Source: Phymatolithon calcareum
Lineage: Eukaryota; Rhodophyta; Florideophyceae; Hapalidiales
Assembly: GCA_977006965.1 (NCBI GenBank)
Contig: OZ345365.1
Coordinates: 2,790,001-2,854,000 of the forward strand
Length of the DNA: 64,000 bases
Direction of reading: 5' to 3'
Positions 9,925 through 18,937 of this stretch are shown one piece after another. Below the pieces are notes generated by a model. The model saw only the letters and a list, made by a program, of their open reading frames with translations. It did not search any database and was not told where the DNA came from. A program made the translations under genes and the position numbers. The first letter of the stretch is position 1. Each line of letters opens with the position of its first letter.

Positions 9925-9961
9925 GCCGGCATGGTGTTAATCGGATTAACACACTGCCGGC
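9925..9961. repeat. 37-bp hairpin
   Basis: GCCGGCATGGTGTTAATC pairs with GATTAACACACTGCCGGC around a single central base, with two mismatches. It lies directly beside the larger hairpin at 9962-10075. Confidence 0.8.
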
Positions 9962-10075
9962 GGAGTAAGTTCGAATAGTTACGATCGGCGGGCAGAGAGT
10001 AAGTGCGCTTACAGTTAGCTAGCAGGAAGCGCACTTCCTCTCTGCCTCCCGATCGACTCTATTCGAACTTACTCC
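9962..10075. repeat. 114-bp hairpin with 49-bp arms
   Basis: The arm at 9962-10010 (GGAGTAAGTTCGAATAG...AAGTGCGCTT) is the reverse complement of 10027-10075 with about five mismatches. The 16-bp loop is ACAGTTAGCTAGCAGG. The arms are much longer than a transcription terminator would need. It could be a miniature foldback element or a source of structured RNA. Confidence 0.9.
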
Positions 10076-10087
10076 TCCAGTATCCTT

Positions 10088-10522
10088 AATGTCCTAGCAT
10101 TGACATTTGACTAGTTCTGCACAGCAAGAGTAAAGCTCTTGCAGCCCGAAATGTTGCGTTTTTGACCAGAAAAGGAAGGTTTTAGTCGACGAAGAAACTG
10201 CCTTAACCTTTTTCGTTTGTCTCGTGTTGGGGAAAAGGAAAATGTTTTCACAAGATATTGCTGTGAAGAAAACTTCCAGCATGAAATGAGATCATTAGCC
10301 GAACATGTGAATCCTCTACATCATCTAAGCGAATAGGCATTTTTGGACACACAAAACGCCACTTGTCTTGTACCTTCGCACACGTCGCACTAAATCATTC
10401 CAAACATTCACAGCTCATACGCATGTCTGCGAAGAAGGATGAGGAATTCTCCAAAGAGTATTGCGATGTGCGAGATACTCACAATAAAATTATTTTGCTG
10501 TGCCCCTATAAATCTCAATTTT
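10088..10522 (+). repeat. Inverted repeat, left arm (partner 11200-11643)
   Basis: The left arm runs from the block around GTCCTAGCA to AAATCTCAATTT. It matches the reverse complement of 11200-11643 closely, including the long exact block from CACAAAACGCC to CGCACTAAATCAT. The arms are separated by about 0.7 kb, which contains two LINE tails. Both arms encode a similar stretch of about 55 residues (SCTFAHVALNH...RDTHNKIILLCP) in the same relative frame. I do not recognise the family. Confidence 0.9.
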
Positions 10523-10537
10523 TCCAGTACAGAAGGG

Positions 10538-10684
10538 GATCTATGTTGATTTATTTTAAAAGCTCCCAAAGCCTCAAATTGAGTAACAGGGCAGCTTCTC
10601 GCTGTTTTCGATACTCATCTCTCTACTCTCCTTCTAATATCTCCTTAATTCGAATTTCTCTCCCTGTGAGGGCCCGAGTAAGTC
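10538..10684 (-). mobile_element. 5'-truncated LINE tail (147 bp) with target duplication
   Basis: TCCAGTACAGAAGGG at 10523-10537 and TCCAGTACAGCAGGG at 10685-10699 flank the insert. Its minus-strand 3' end reads GAGGCTTTGGGAGCTTTTAAAATAAA, the same tail type as the copies at 7950-8438 and 42234-42840. It inserted at the edge of the left arm of the 10-11.6 kb inverted repeat. Confidence 0.85.
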
Positions 10685-10923
10685 TCCAGTACAGCAGGGT
10701 TTGAGGAGAAATTTTGGTCCTGAGCGGTGACTTGAGTTGAAAATTCTAAACACTATGATATTCAGTCTGCTTGTCCATTGCCGTCATCCAGAATTGATTT
10801 TCTCCACCGACAGGAGTGGGAAAGCTTGGGTTAACAAAGTTTACCGTTCACAAGACTCTTTCTTCTGGACACAATGTTTATTTTCGAGACGTATGAATTC
10901 AGAATACTTCCTATTCGATATTC

Positions 10924-11013
10924 GTAAGCGAAGAATTGTAGCGCAACGAAATTTCTCTCAGGTGCAATGATAATTGACAAAGGGAGCTTCAATTAAACAG
11001 AAATCCAGTCCAA
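10924..11013 (+). mobile_element. 90-bp LINE tail with perfect 15-bp target duplication
   Basis: TCCTATTCGATATTC occurs at 10909-10923 and again at 11014-11028. The insert contains ATTGTAGCGCAACGAAA and AAGGGAGCTTCAATTAAACA, nearly identical to the 3' end of the LINE copy at 20269-20730. The perfect duplication suggests a fairly recent insertion. Confidence 0.93.
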
Positions 11014-11199
11014 TCCTATTCGATATTCCACGTTTAACAAAAACGTCTATACCCATGATGGGAATAAGGAACGTCCTATGATCCAAATTCAAAACCCATG
11101 AGAAGGGCACACGAATGTCCCCGTGCAATTACTCAGCATGAATCTCTGCCAGGAACATCTTAGAGGTCTCTAGATGTTGATTAACCCTCTCGTACTGCA

Positions 11200-11643
11200 C
11201 AAATTGAGATTTATCAGGACACAGTAAAATAATTTTATTGTGAGTATCTCGCCCATCGCAATACTTCTTGGAAAATTTCTCATCCATCTGCGCGGACATG
11301 CGTATGAGCTGAGAAGGTTTGGGATGATTTAGTGCGACGTGTGCGAAGGTACAAGACAAGTGGCGTTTTGTGTGTCCAAAAATGCCTTTTCGCTTAAATG
11401 ATGTACAGAGCTCACATGTTCGGCTAATGATCTCATTTCATGCTGGAAGTTTTCTTCACAGCAATACCTGGTCAAAGAATTATCCTTTTCCCCAACTCGC
11501 GAGAAACGAAAAAGTTTTAGGAAATTTTTTCATCGACTATAACCTACGTTTCCTGGCCAAAAACGCAACATTTCGGCCTGCAAGAGCTTTAATATTGCTA
11601 TGCAGAACTAGTCGCATATCGCTGCTAGGACATAAAAGATACT
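11200..11643 (-). repeat. Inverted repeat, right arm (partner 10088-10522)
   Basis: This is the reverse-complement copy of the left arm. On the minus strand it carries an open frame at 11129-11359 whose first 50 or so residues match the plus-strand frame at 10363-10530. Only the shared stretch is conserved; the frames diverge where the left arm was cut by a LINE tail. Confidence 0.9.
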
Positions 11644-11905
11644 GGAGAAGTTGAAATTGTGTTGAAGCTCGTCAACTGCAGTGAATACTTCGCAAGATGG
11701 CTTCCAACACCAGAAAGGGACTATTTTTTAATCATTTTAACAAAAAAATCTACAGAATATTTTCAAAAAAGGAGAATGTCCAATTCATTCCAGATTTGTC
11801 CAGTAATGGATATGCAGATTGAGAGGGTTAACTAATTGTGTAGCTCAGATGTCCTACAATAAAAGAAATAGAGAAACAAATAACTGAAAAATGTTATAGT
11901 TATGA

Positions 11906-13540
11906 TCAAAACGAAGCGCAGGGGTAATGGTGATTACTCTCAGGGTGAGAGAAAGTTCTAGCCTTCCGGAACGCGGCCTTCCCCACAAATCTTCCAAGCC
12001 TCAACCCATTGATGTTTCCATCCCTGAAATGAATCCCCCCGTAAAGACGTGACATTCCAGCTTGACTAGCGGCCTGCGTAAATGTTTTCCATTTCAAGGT
12101 CACCTCCGCCTTTGGCGCTCTTCCCGGCTCGAATCTCGACATCCCAACAGGAAGCGTAACCGATGCTCCAAAGTAGTCACTTCCGCTGTACCTCTTAAGA
12201 ACCTCAGCGGCACTGGTGCTGAACGCCGAGTGCCCGGATGTGTACTCCGGAAACGGTGGAGATGAATCCGCACTCGGCAGTTGGTACGTATTGAATCTTT
12301 CTGCCAACATCCTCTCGCTCCTGCCGCTCGTGTAGTTGTAAGCAGTGATCGCATACCCACCAAGACGTTCGTCGTATTCCCCGATAAGACCCAGTCTGCC
12401 CAGATCGCGAATCGCTCGCACAGGGCGCGCGTACGAATAGAATCGCTTTGCGTTCCATGTTGTTATCGCAGCATCTGAAAGCGCGTTGGAGAGTGCGAGG
12501 AACATTTTCGCATCATCGTCAATGGAATGGCCATCCCTTGCAGAGACCCACTGGCCGAAGGTGAGCCACACTCCCGGAGGGAAAGAAGTTCCGGCGCCGG
12601 CCTCCCAGAACTCGGCTATGAACTTCTTGCGGTCATTCAGGTTCACGCTGAAGTCGATCACCTCCTCGGCTTGGATAATTAAGACAGGGTTGATCACTGT
12701 ACCGATAAGAGAGCGATCTACAGGTCTTGTTCGTCCACTCGGGAATGTTAGCATACATTTTTCAAGATCTAGATGAGCATCTGCAAGCAGGAACTTTTCT
12801 GGTACCGACGGTCGTCCACTCCTTCCATTCCGCACACCGAACGTGCACCTGCGACCCCATTCGGGAGTCAGAAACTCCTGCAGTTTGGCAGAAAAGTCGT
12901 CAATGGGAACATGTTCAGCAGTCCAGTACTCAATGGGCGACGTGAAGGGATATATGTCATCCTTGCCGAGCACGTTTGTGTTATAAAAAGCGAGCACCTC
13001 CTCAGCCATACTCCTTCCAATTCTTGACGGGATATCGTTCCTGAACGTGGTGCCATATCCGAGCTCTTCAATTTTGTTTTTCGCGACCATTGCTCGGGAC
13101 GGGAAGTTGGCGATGAGGGTATAGTAGGCGGCAAAGCTCATGGCCTTTTTCTTGTTCTCTGCCGTGTTCTCAAAGGCCGGCCGCTGCAGCGTATCCTTGG
13201 TCGGGTTGGTTGACATGGCTCTTCGATCGTAAGCAGACCAAGCGTCATACATTGCAGTGTGCATCGTGACGAACGCCCCGGATGCTATCGTGGGTCCCAC
13301 TTTGAGGTCTGCAATAATGTCTTGAGCGGTCTGGTCCCAAACGACAGAAATAGTGAGCTTGCCGTTGTACCTTGAAAATATTCTGCCTGTGGACGTATTC
13401 AGGACAATGGGTGGAAGAACGGGAGAGCGCGCATTTGGCAGGCGTTGTAGAGTGTCGAATACAGAGGCCGTGTTGGAAGGTCGAGCAAGAATGGCAAGAA
13501 GGGCTACGATCCACTTCGCGATCAAGGAGAAGGAACTCAT
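11906..13540 (-). CDS. Vanadium-dependent haloperoxidase (copy 2)
   Basis: The gene encodes 544 residues, single exon, starting at the ATG at 13540. It has an N-terminal signal-like stretch (MSSFSLIAKWIVALLAILA) that differs from copy 1. From residue 47 onward it differs from copy 1 at about 28 of 497 positions by my count, eight of them in the last 15 residues. All vanadate ligands are kept: Lys365, Arg372, Ser435-Gly436-His437, Arg498 and His504. Expected activity is peroxide-dependent halide oxidation in the secretory pathway or cell wall. The high identity stops near both ends of the coding region, although homologous flanks continue, which suggests gene conversion between the copies. The differing signal and C-terminal tail could give different targeting. 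Confidence 0.95.
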   Translation of the reverse strand: MSSFSLIAKWIVALLAILARPSNTASVFDTLQRLPNARSPVLPPIVLNTSTGRIFSRYNGKLTISVVWDQTAQDIIADLKVGPTIASGAFVTMHTAMYDAWSAYDRRAMSTNPTKDTLQRPAFENTAENKKKAMSFAAYYTLIANFPSRAMVAKNKIEELGYGTTFRNDIPSRIGRSMAEEVLAFYNTNVLGKDDIYPFTSPIEYWTAEHVPIDDFSAKLQEFLTPEWGRRCTFGVRNGRSGRPSVPEKFLLADAHLDLEKCMLTFPSGRTRPVDRSLIGTVINPVLIIQAEEVIDFSVNLNDRKKFIAEFWEAGAGTSFPPGVWLTFGQWVSARDGHSIDDDAKMFLALSNALSDAAITTWNAKRFYSYARPVRAIRDLGRLGLIGEYDERLGGYAITAYNYTSGRSERMLAERFNTYQLPSADSSPPFPEYTSGHSAFSTSAAEVLKRYSGSDYFGASVTLPVGMSRFEPGRAPKAEVTLKWKTFTQAASQAGMSRLYGGIHFRDGNINGLRLGRFVGKAAFRKARTFSHPESNHHYPCASF

Positions 13541-15090
13541 TTTGGTGCCAGCCGTGTTCGTCTCTGCGGGACTGGGAAAGTGGAAATGAGTACTCCACTA
13601 GTGTGTTTTAAAATGTCAACGAAGTAGATAAGCTCTTCGATTTGGCGCGAAAACTTCGCATTTTCGGATGGCTGATGGTAACTTTGCCACTCGCAGTTGC
13701 TCTCGCTCTCTTTGAAAACTATATCCCGTTTTAAGCACGAAAGACGGAAGCCTACCGGAACCCTCTTTCTATTATGTGTAATGAAACGTGGAACGCAAGT
13801 TACACTACTCGTGAATCCTTACAGTCAAGCCTCTCTATAAGCAACCCTTTTGAAAGAAAAACCTGCAATTAAGCAACGACAACTCGCCGACGAGGTCCGT
13901 ATACGCCTAAAAATATACAAATTAAAGATTTTATTGCAACCTGCAATAACGCAAGATTCCCGAGAGCTACCCTTTATTTTAGTTACTTTTTTGACACTCT
14001 ATGTTGCAGAAGCAGTCTCTATTTGCTTCAATACATCGCCTGTAAGCCATTTATTGCAGCTTCCAGCCCTCTCTCCTTTGATCACATCGGCCCACAGTAC
14101 CTGCCAATGAGAGAAGACCACGGGTGGAACGTCCATCGGCATGGCTACTGTAGTTTCTTGAACCGATGCTGTAATGATCCGATATGATAGAGCCTCTTCA
14201 TTTGCAATACCTCTATAAATGCAAACGAAATTCCTGACCGACGTGTTGCTTATAGAGGGGTTTGACTGTACAGCAAAATTGACAATCCCTATTTGCGAGA
14301 TTGTTCAAAAGAAGCTTCTTTTCGTATCAGGGTTACAGCATTCATTGAATGTTGCATACAGTACTACACTGTCTGATCGTGTCGGTCAGTGGAAACCGTG
14401 TATGATACCTTTATTAGGGCATCTCTAGCAGTTGTTCATATCTGTGAAGCATTGTTTGTTTGTTTACTTTTTTGCATTGTTGGTATGTATTTTTTCTCCC
14501 CTAATTCGAAGAAAAATTTGTAATGAATATTACAGCGGATAACTCGATAGAGATGCCCTTCCTGGTTCTCACCTTTCCATTTTTCCACTTCTTCAGCCAA
14601 TTAGAGGTCTTAGATGTTGAGGGATAGCCCACTAATTGGCTGAAAAAATGTAAAACAATATCCAATGTTACACCACAGTAGGAACGATACGGGGCGAGAG
14701 CTCTCTCGCCGCGAGACGGTGTTCGCGTAGTTTTACCAGATCACGTTCTAATGATGGGCACGAGAGGTTGATACAAATAAGATTTTTTTTTTCTAAATAT
14801 TAGGTGCATCTGCCACTGAAACCCCCATGGATTTCAAGAAGAGTCACCCCCTGTAGAATCAGTACAATACAATAGGCGCACCGAACTATTGTTCTCTTCG
14901 CAAGCAATTATTGGACAGCATCATGCTGATCTGTGTCCCGCTAGATGCGATCCTATGTGCCTCTTCGCAGTTTTCTCGCTACGTTTCCGATGTCGACATT
15001 GCTCTCTTCGGACATGTCCTTCACCTTCTACGGGAATTCGAACAGACAGGAAAATAAATATCCTCAGCCACCAATGGCATGAATACAAGA

Positions 15091-15659
15091 GGGGAGCTGT
15101 AGACCAAACCGTTCCCTAAGTTAAAGTGTTCTGGACTGGATTTTCGCGCTGAATCGATTTCTGGTATTAGTTTTAGGATGCTGGCACAGGAAATATGAAT
15201 TACGATTAATTTCTATCACTCTGCTAAGGGTTTGCGCGAAAACGGAATTCAAAGTTGAGCGCATTTGAATACTTGATGTTGAATCATAATACGTTTACAG
15301 TGTGCGGAAGCAAGCACTGAACACTGCAGGCAGTTGCGTCCGGATTTGGACACCGTTTCGCACTGGATCAGTTTTGGGCCCTTTTTCAAAATCATTGCTG
15401 GGAAATGAAATCTGGAGCCAATCACATTAGGATTTGTGTATGTAGGCATTATGAAAAGCGCACTGCAGTGGCTTACAGAAAAGGAACTCCTAGGATCTCA
15501 GGAATTTTTAAAGACTAATCTTTCTGCTGTTTATCACAGCACGGAATAGTATTATATAAATTTTTAATTTTTCCTTACAGTAAGGTGACAGCCAGAAAAT
15601 AAGCGAAAAAACATACTTCGCTGAAATGTGTTAGGGAACGGTTTGATCTACAGCTCCCC
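15091..15659. mobile_element. Non-autonomous DNA transposon with 29-bp terminal inverted repeats
   Basis: GGGGAGCTGTAGACCAAACC... at 15091-15119 is the reverse complement of 15631-15659 with one mismatch. The duplicated block A has no such segment at the corresponding place (about 7220), so the insert is delimited by its empty paralogous site. Flanks read ...CAAGA and CAGATGG..., compatible with a very short target duplication such as AGA, but this is not decisive. No transposase frame is present. The superfamily is uncertain. Confidence 0.85.
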
Positions 15660-16073
15660 CAGATGGCAGTCGGGTAGTGGTAACCTGATTAATGGGTGCA
15701 CCCCCCAAAATATACGTTTTCACTTATCGTAGAGTTGGTGCACACACTGTGTCTGCTGGGTATCTCTAACGAAAAAACCTTATCGTAGACCTAGAAACTG
15801 TTTATGCCTCTGAATTTTAGTTATTGCTGACATTGAGCAATGCAAAAACTTGTTGACATATTGTTGCTGAAACTGTCCCAACGTTTTGATAACTGTACAT
15901 GTATTAACGCTTCCATTGGCCTTTTATCCTGCTTCCCATAAACTCCAGTCACTTCAGATCAGTTCTGTACGATGAGGAGATATAATAAGATCCTTATGAA
16001 ATTTTGAAGCAAGTTCTCATGCCTAATTCCCATGACATAAAAATTTCATCTGGGGCCTGCTTGTGTATTTTTT

Positions 16074-17092
16074 GAGGAAATTCACTACATGGCCACCAAA
16101 AATTGGCAAAATTCACTACATGGCCATCTCTAGCCAAATCTACTGCTCATCCGTTATGAATACGACGGCGTTCTGTAAGCACGTCGTCGTGTTCATCTGC
16201 AACGCTCAACAGAAAACACTCCCGCACTAACACTCCGATATCATGGAAAAGAAGAAGCTCGTGCTACAGGTGGGCGACTTCGCTGGATCAAGCTTTGACG
16301 ACGTTGTCAACGTCGTGATATCCTACAACACGAAAAGCACCAGGAAAAAGTCGTCCGAGCGGAGAAGCTGTTTGTGGAGCCCGAGGTCATCGAAAATGGC
16401 GCGCTTAGCTGTGTTGTTCGCAGCGAAGAGACACCATTCTATGTGACAGTTAGTAGCGATTACCGCGCTACATGCTTTTGCCGTCTCTTTGAAGAGCCCT
16501 GAGGACATGTAGTTAAGTCGTCGCTGGACTTTTGTACGCTTCCAGCCACTTGGTGCAGCATCGGGTGTCGTTCGACCTGTGGAACAAGCACTGGTTCGGG
16601 GACCTATGGATGTTCAGAACGTGGGCCGAGCAGCATGCGGGCAGCATCACGCGTGTTGCAGTCACTGGAGAACGGCTCGTACAGGATGATTTCGTGCCGT
16701 TTGACGTTGTAGCAAAGCCGTGCCGCAAGCGCAAGAAACCCTACTTGCCGTCCGAAATGAGGGCCCGTCACTGCTCCTCGTGCGGAAACACTGGTCACTT
16801 TCGCAGACATGCGGGAGACCCAACATCCACAACGTCGTCGAGGCGAAACGAAAACACATCGGCAAAGCGGCTCAGTCCTTGATTTTCGACCTTACCGCCT
16901 GCGATGACGGAGATGCTACTTACGACGGGGATCTAAAGTGTAGAGAGTAGCACGCGCTATAAATTTTACTGCCCATAGATTGGTTTGACAAACGGATAAG
17001 TAGTAGTTTTGGCTAGAGTGAGCTATGATAGTACTTTTGGCTAGGGGTGAGTAGTAAGTTTGGCTAGAGATGGCCATGTAGTGAATTTCCTC
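16074..17092 (+). mobile_element. Mutator-like element (MULE), 1019 bp, 9-bp target duplication
   Basis: The ends are inverted copies beginning GAGGAAATTCACTACATGGC. They are bordered by the perfect 9-bp direct repeat GTATTTTTT at 16065-16073 and 17093-17101; 9 bp is the hallmark of Mutator transposition. The left end contains a partial duplication of the terminal motif (second ATTCACTACATGGCCATC at about 16110). The right end carries three subterminal TTGGCTAG motifs between about 17010 and 17065. The interior encodes the C-terminal part of a MULE-type transposase, without the catalytic domain, so it is non-autonomous. Confidence 0.93.
16243..16950 (+). pseudogene. MULE transposase C-terminal remnant (SWIM and zinc-knuckle regions)
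   Basis: Several short frames follow one another. At about 16350-16510 one frame reads VEPEVIENGALSCVVRSEE followed by YRATCFCRLFEEP, which resembles the SWIM zinc finger found at the C-terminus of MULE transposases, interrupted by a stop. At 16532-16882 another frame ends with CSSCGNTGHFRRHAGDP, a CCHC zinc knuckle lacking its last Cys, another usual feature of these transposases. The DDE catalytic domain is absent. The gene piece lies wholly between the element's inverted repeats and cannot be active. Confidence 0.7.
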
Positions 17093-17101
17093 GTATTTTT
17101 T

Positions 17102-17960
17102 ATTGCAATTTTTTTAAAGCCCCACAGTCATAAGAATATACGGGCAAGGCTTCCTCAGGTGCTACTCTCACTAGGGTGGCTCTACTCTTATGTCTGGTAT
17201 TCTATTTGAGCCCCTAGCATGTACTCGGTTGTATTTGATAGTTCTTTATAGCAGCTTTCAAGGTGTCGCTTCTTCTTTCAGTACAGGTCTTCTTCATTCT
17301 GCATACTCTCGATGATGCTTTTGCTGAATAGCAAAATGTCACCTAGTGCCTTCTCAGTTGCCACTCTGTCTTCGCCTGCTGTGTATGAGGTCTTAGCAGC
17401 ATTTTCACCAACTCTTTCCAGAGCTTACTCTAGAGCAAGTTCTCATTGTTCAGAATTTGGAGTATCTCTTCGGGTCTCTCCCTACAAAAATCTTCTGCTG
17501 TTTGATGAATTGCGGTCCAGAGCCAGCCAGACAAGAATGATGTAAGATTAGGTTCTCCCCTGTCTTCCTGATGGCGTACGGTCAAACCTTTTATCGTCAC
17601 TGTCTCCATGGTGAAGCATGCCACAATCTAAAAGCTCCTCCAAGCTTAAATGCCCCGCGCGAGCTCATCAACTGCCGCATTCTTCGGGACACCGCAGTGA
17701 CTCGGCATCCAAACACACACTATAAGAACTCCTGTGTGGCATTGCTTGTTCCATAATACTCCGCTAGATTCTGCACCATGTCCCCAAAACATGAGCCGTT
17801 GCCGTTTGAGTGCGTTCATGCAGCTCCAGCTGTCAGTGAACCATCTGATAGTGCTGTCGCTCGAAACCTTTAGATTTGATACTTCTTGAAACGCATACAG
17901 GGCCGCAAATGCCTCAAACCATCTAACAGTGCAAGGGCGCTTGAGGACCATTCCATTCCG
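17102..17960 (-). mobile_element. 5'-truncated LINE copy with RNase H domain
   Basis: The minus strand from about 17951 encodes FTDSWSCMNALKR and VWMPSHCGVPKNAAVDELAR, the signature of the RNase H domain at the end of many LINE proteins (Asp of TDS, then the PSHCG-N-A-DELA block). A further C-terminal stretch lies at 17430-17624 and the element ends with TATTCTTATGACTGTGGGGC plus an A-rich tail at 17102-17130. That 3' end resembles the intact LINE. The adjacent MULE sits exactly at its 3' border. I could not find its target duplication. Confidence 0.8.
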
Positions 17961-18250
17961 TATGGAGAGTTCGACCAGGGGAATTGAAATCGGCCTCAGT
18001 ACAAAAAAATAGAATTATGTACGTTTGGGAAGAGCATATGAATCCTAGAACTGGCATGGCACTGTCCAGGGGAGCAAGGTTCAGATTTGGTGAGAAGGCT
18101 GGACATAAGCGATTGATTTACCTGGTCATGAATTGGCGCCCCGCCTATCTAAAGCGAGCTAAGGGACCTTATATACGTTCTAACAACCTACAAACTAGAA
18201 TACTGGAGCAATATTACAAGAAGTCCATAGATTACTTGAGCAAGAATACA

Positions 18251-18931
18251 TTAAATCCATGAAAGTGCCCTTGTTAGGACGCCAACGACGTCCTTCTCTG
18301 CACAATTTCCATGGGCAACTACCAGGCGCTCAGGCTCCCAAGCAACCGCCGTCTCTCGAGCAGCACGGGCGGCTTTGCGCCGAAGAAAAGTCAAACGCCA
18401 TTCGCGAGGTGTACTTCCTTGATCGCCAATCAGGCTGTCCATACGCATTACGAAGCCTTTAACGCCTCCAACATTATCCATGCGCTGGATAAGATCTCCG
18501 ACAATGACTGTCTTCGATGGCTTATGGAAAAACATAAATTCGTTCATAGCGTAAGACCCTGTGAAGCTGACTTGATCTATGCAGTCCTTCCATTCGTCTG
18601 CCGGCTCATCACTGAGTTCAGCCGAAAATTTCAGATCCTTCCGCTTTTTCGAAAGCCCAGGAGGCGCGTAAAGTCGAGCGTCGGGATACTTCTGAGCCCA
18701 GTCACCCATAAACAAGTGGTGCAATTTGTTCGGAGAAACAATGTGACGTACAGGTCCAACAGCCTCCACCTCTGCTGCAAGCTCATCTGAGAGTTCAATC
18801 GGTGACCAAACCCATGAATTCCCATCGGGAAGACGAACTATGACCATCCGTGTCGGATACGGGAATCCATAAAACGAAACATTGCAGCCATCGGCAATGT
18901 AAATGCCTGGAGCTAGTTCCTGTAACATCAT
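18251..18931 (-). CDS. DUF4336 family protein (metallo-beta-lactamase-like fold)
   Basis: The gene encodes 226 residues, single exon. The frame is open two codons further (a GTG at 18937), but the first ATG is at 18931. It matches the DUF4336 family along its length: ELAPGIYIADG at the N-terminus, TRMVIVRLPDGNSWVWSPIE, then GPVRHIVSPNKLHHLFMGDW (about residues 59-78), the mid-domain NEFMFFHKPSKTVIVGDLI and the C-terminal ERLVVAHGNC. The order of His and Asp motifs resembles a metallo-beta-lactamase-like hydrolase, and members occur in algae, plants and bacteria. The substrate is unknown. No signal peptide is visible, so a cytosolic location is likely. It abuts the end of the duplicated haloperoxidase block. 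No defects are seen. Confidence 0.92.
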   Translation of the reverse strand: MMLQELAPGIYIADGCNVSFYGFPYPTRMVIVRLPDGNSWVWSPIELSDELAAEVEAVGPVRHIVSPNKLHHLFMGDWAQKYPDARLYAPPGLSKKRKDLKFSAELSDEPADEWKDCIDQVSFTGSYAMNEFMFFHKPSKTVIVGDLIQRMDNVGGVKGFVMRMDSLIGDQGSTPREWRLTFLRRKAARAARETAVAWEPERLVVAHGNCAEKDVVGVLTRALSWI

Positions 18932-18937
18932 TCCCAC

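Larger units (their letters stand above)
11715..18140. repeat. Segmental duplication, copy B, expanded by three insertions
   Basis: This block is homologous to 4313-7830 in the same orientation. Compared with copy A it has gained the inverted-repeat element at 15091-15659, the Mutator-like element at 16074-17092 and the LINE copy ending at about 17102. Homology resumes at about 17960 (GGGGAATTGAAAT) and continues to about 18140. Confidence 0.85.
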
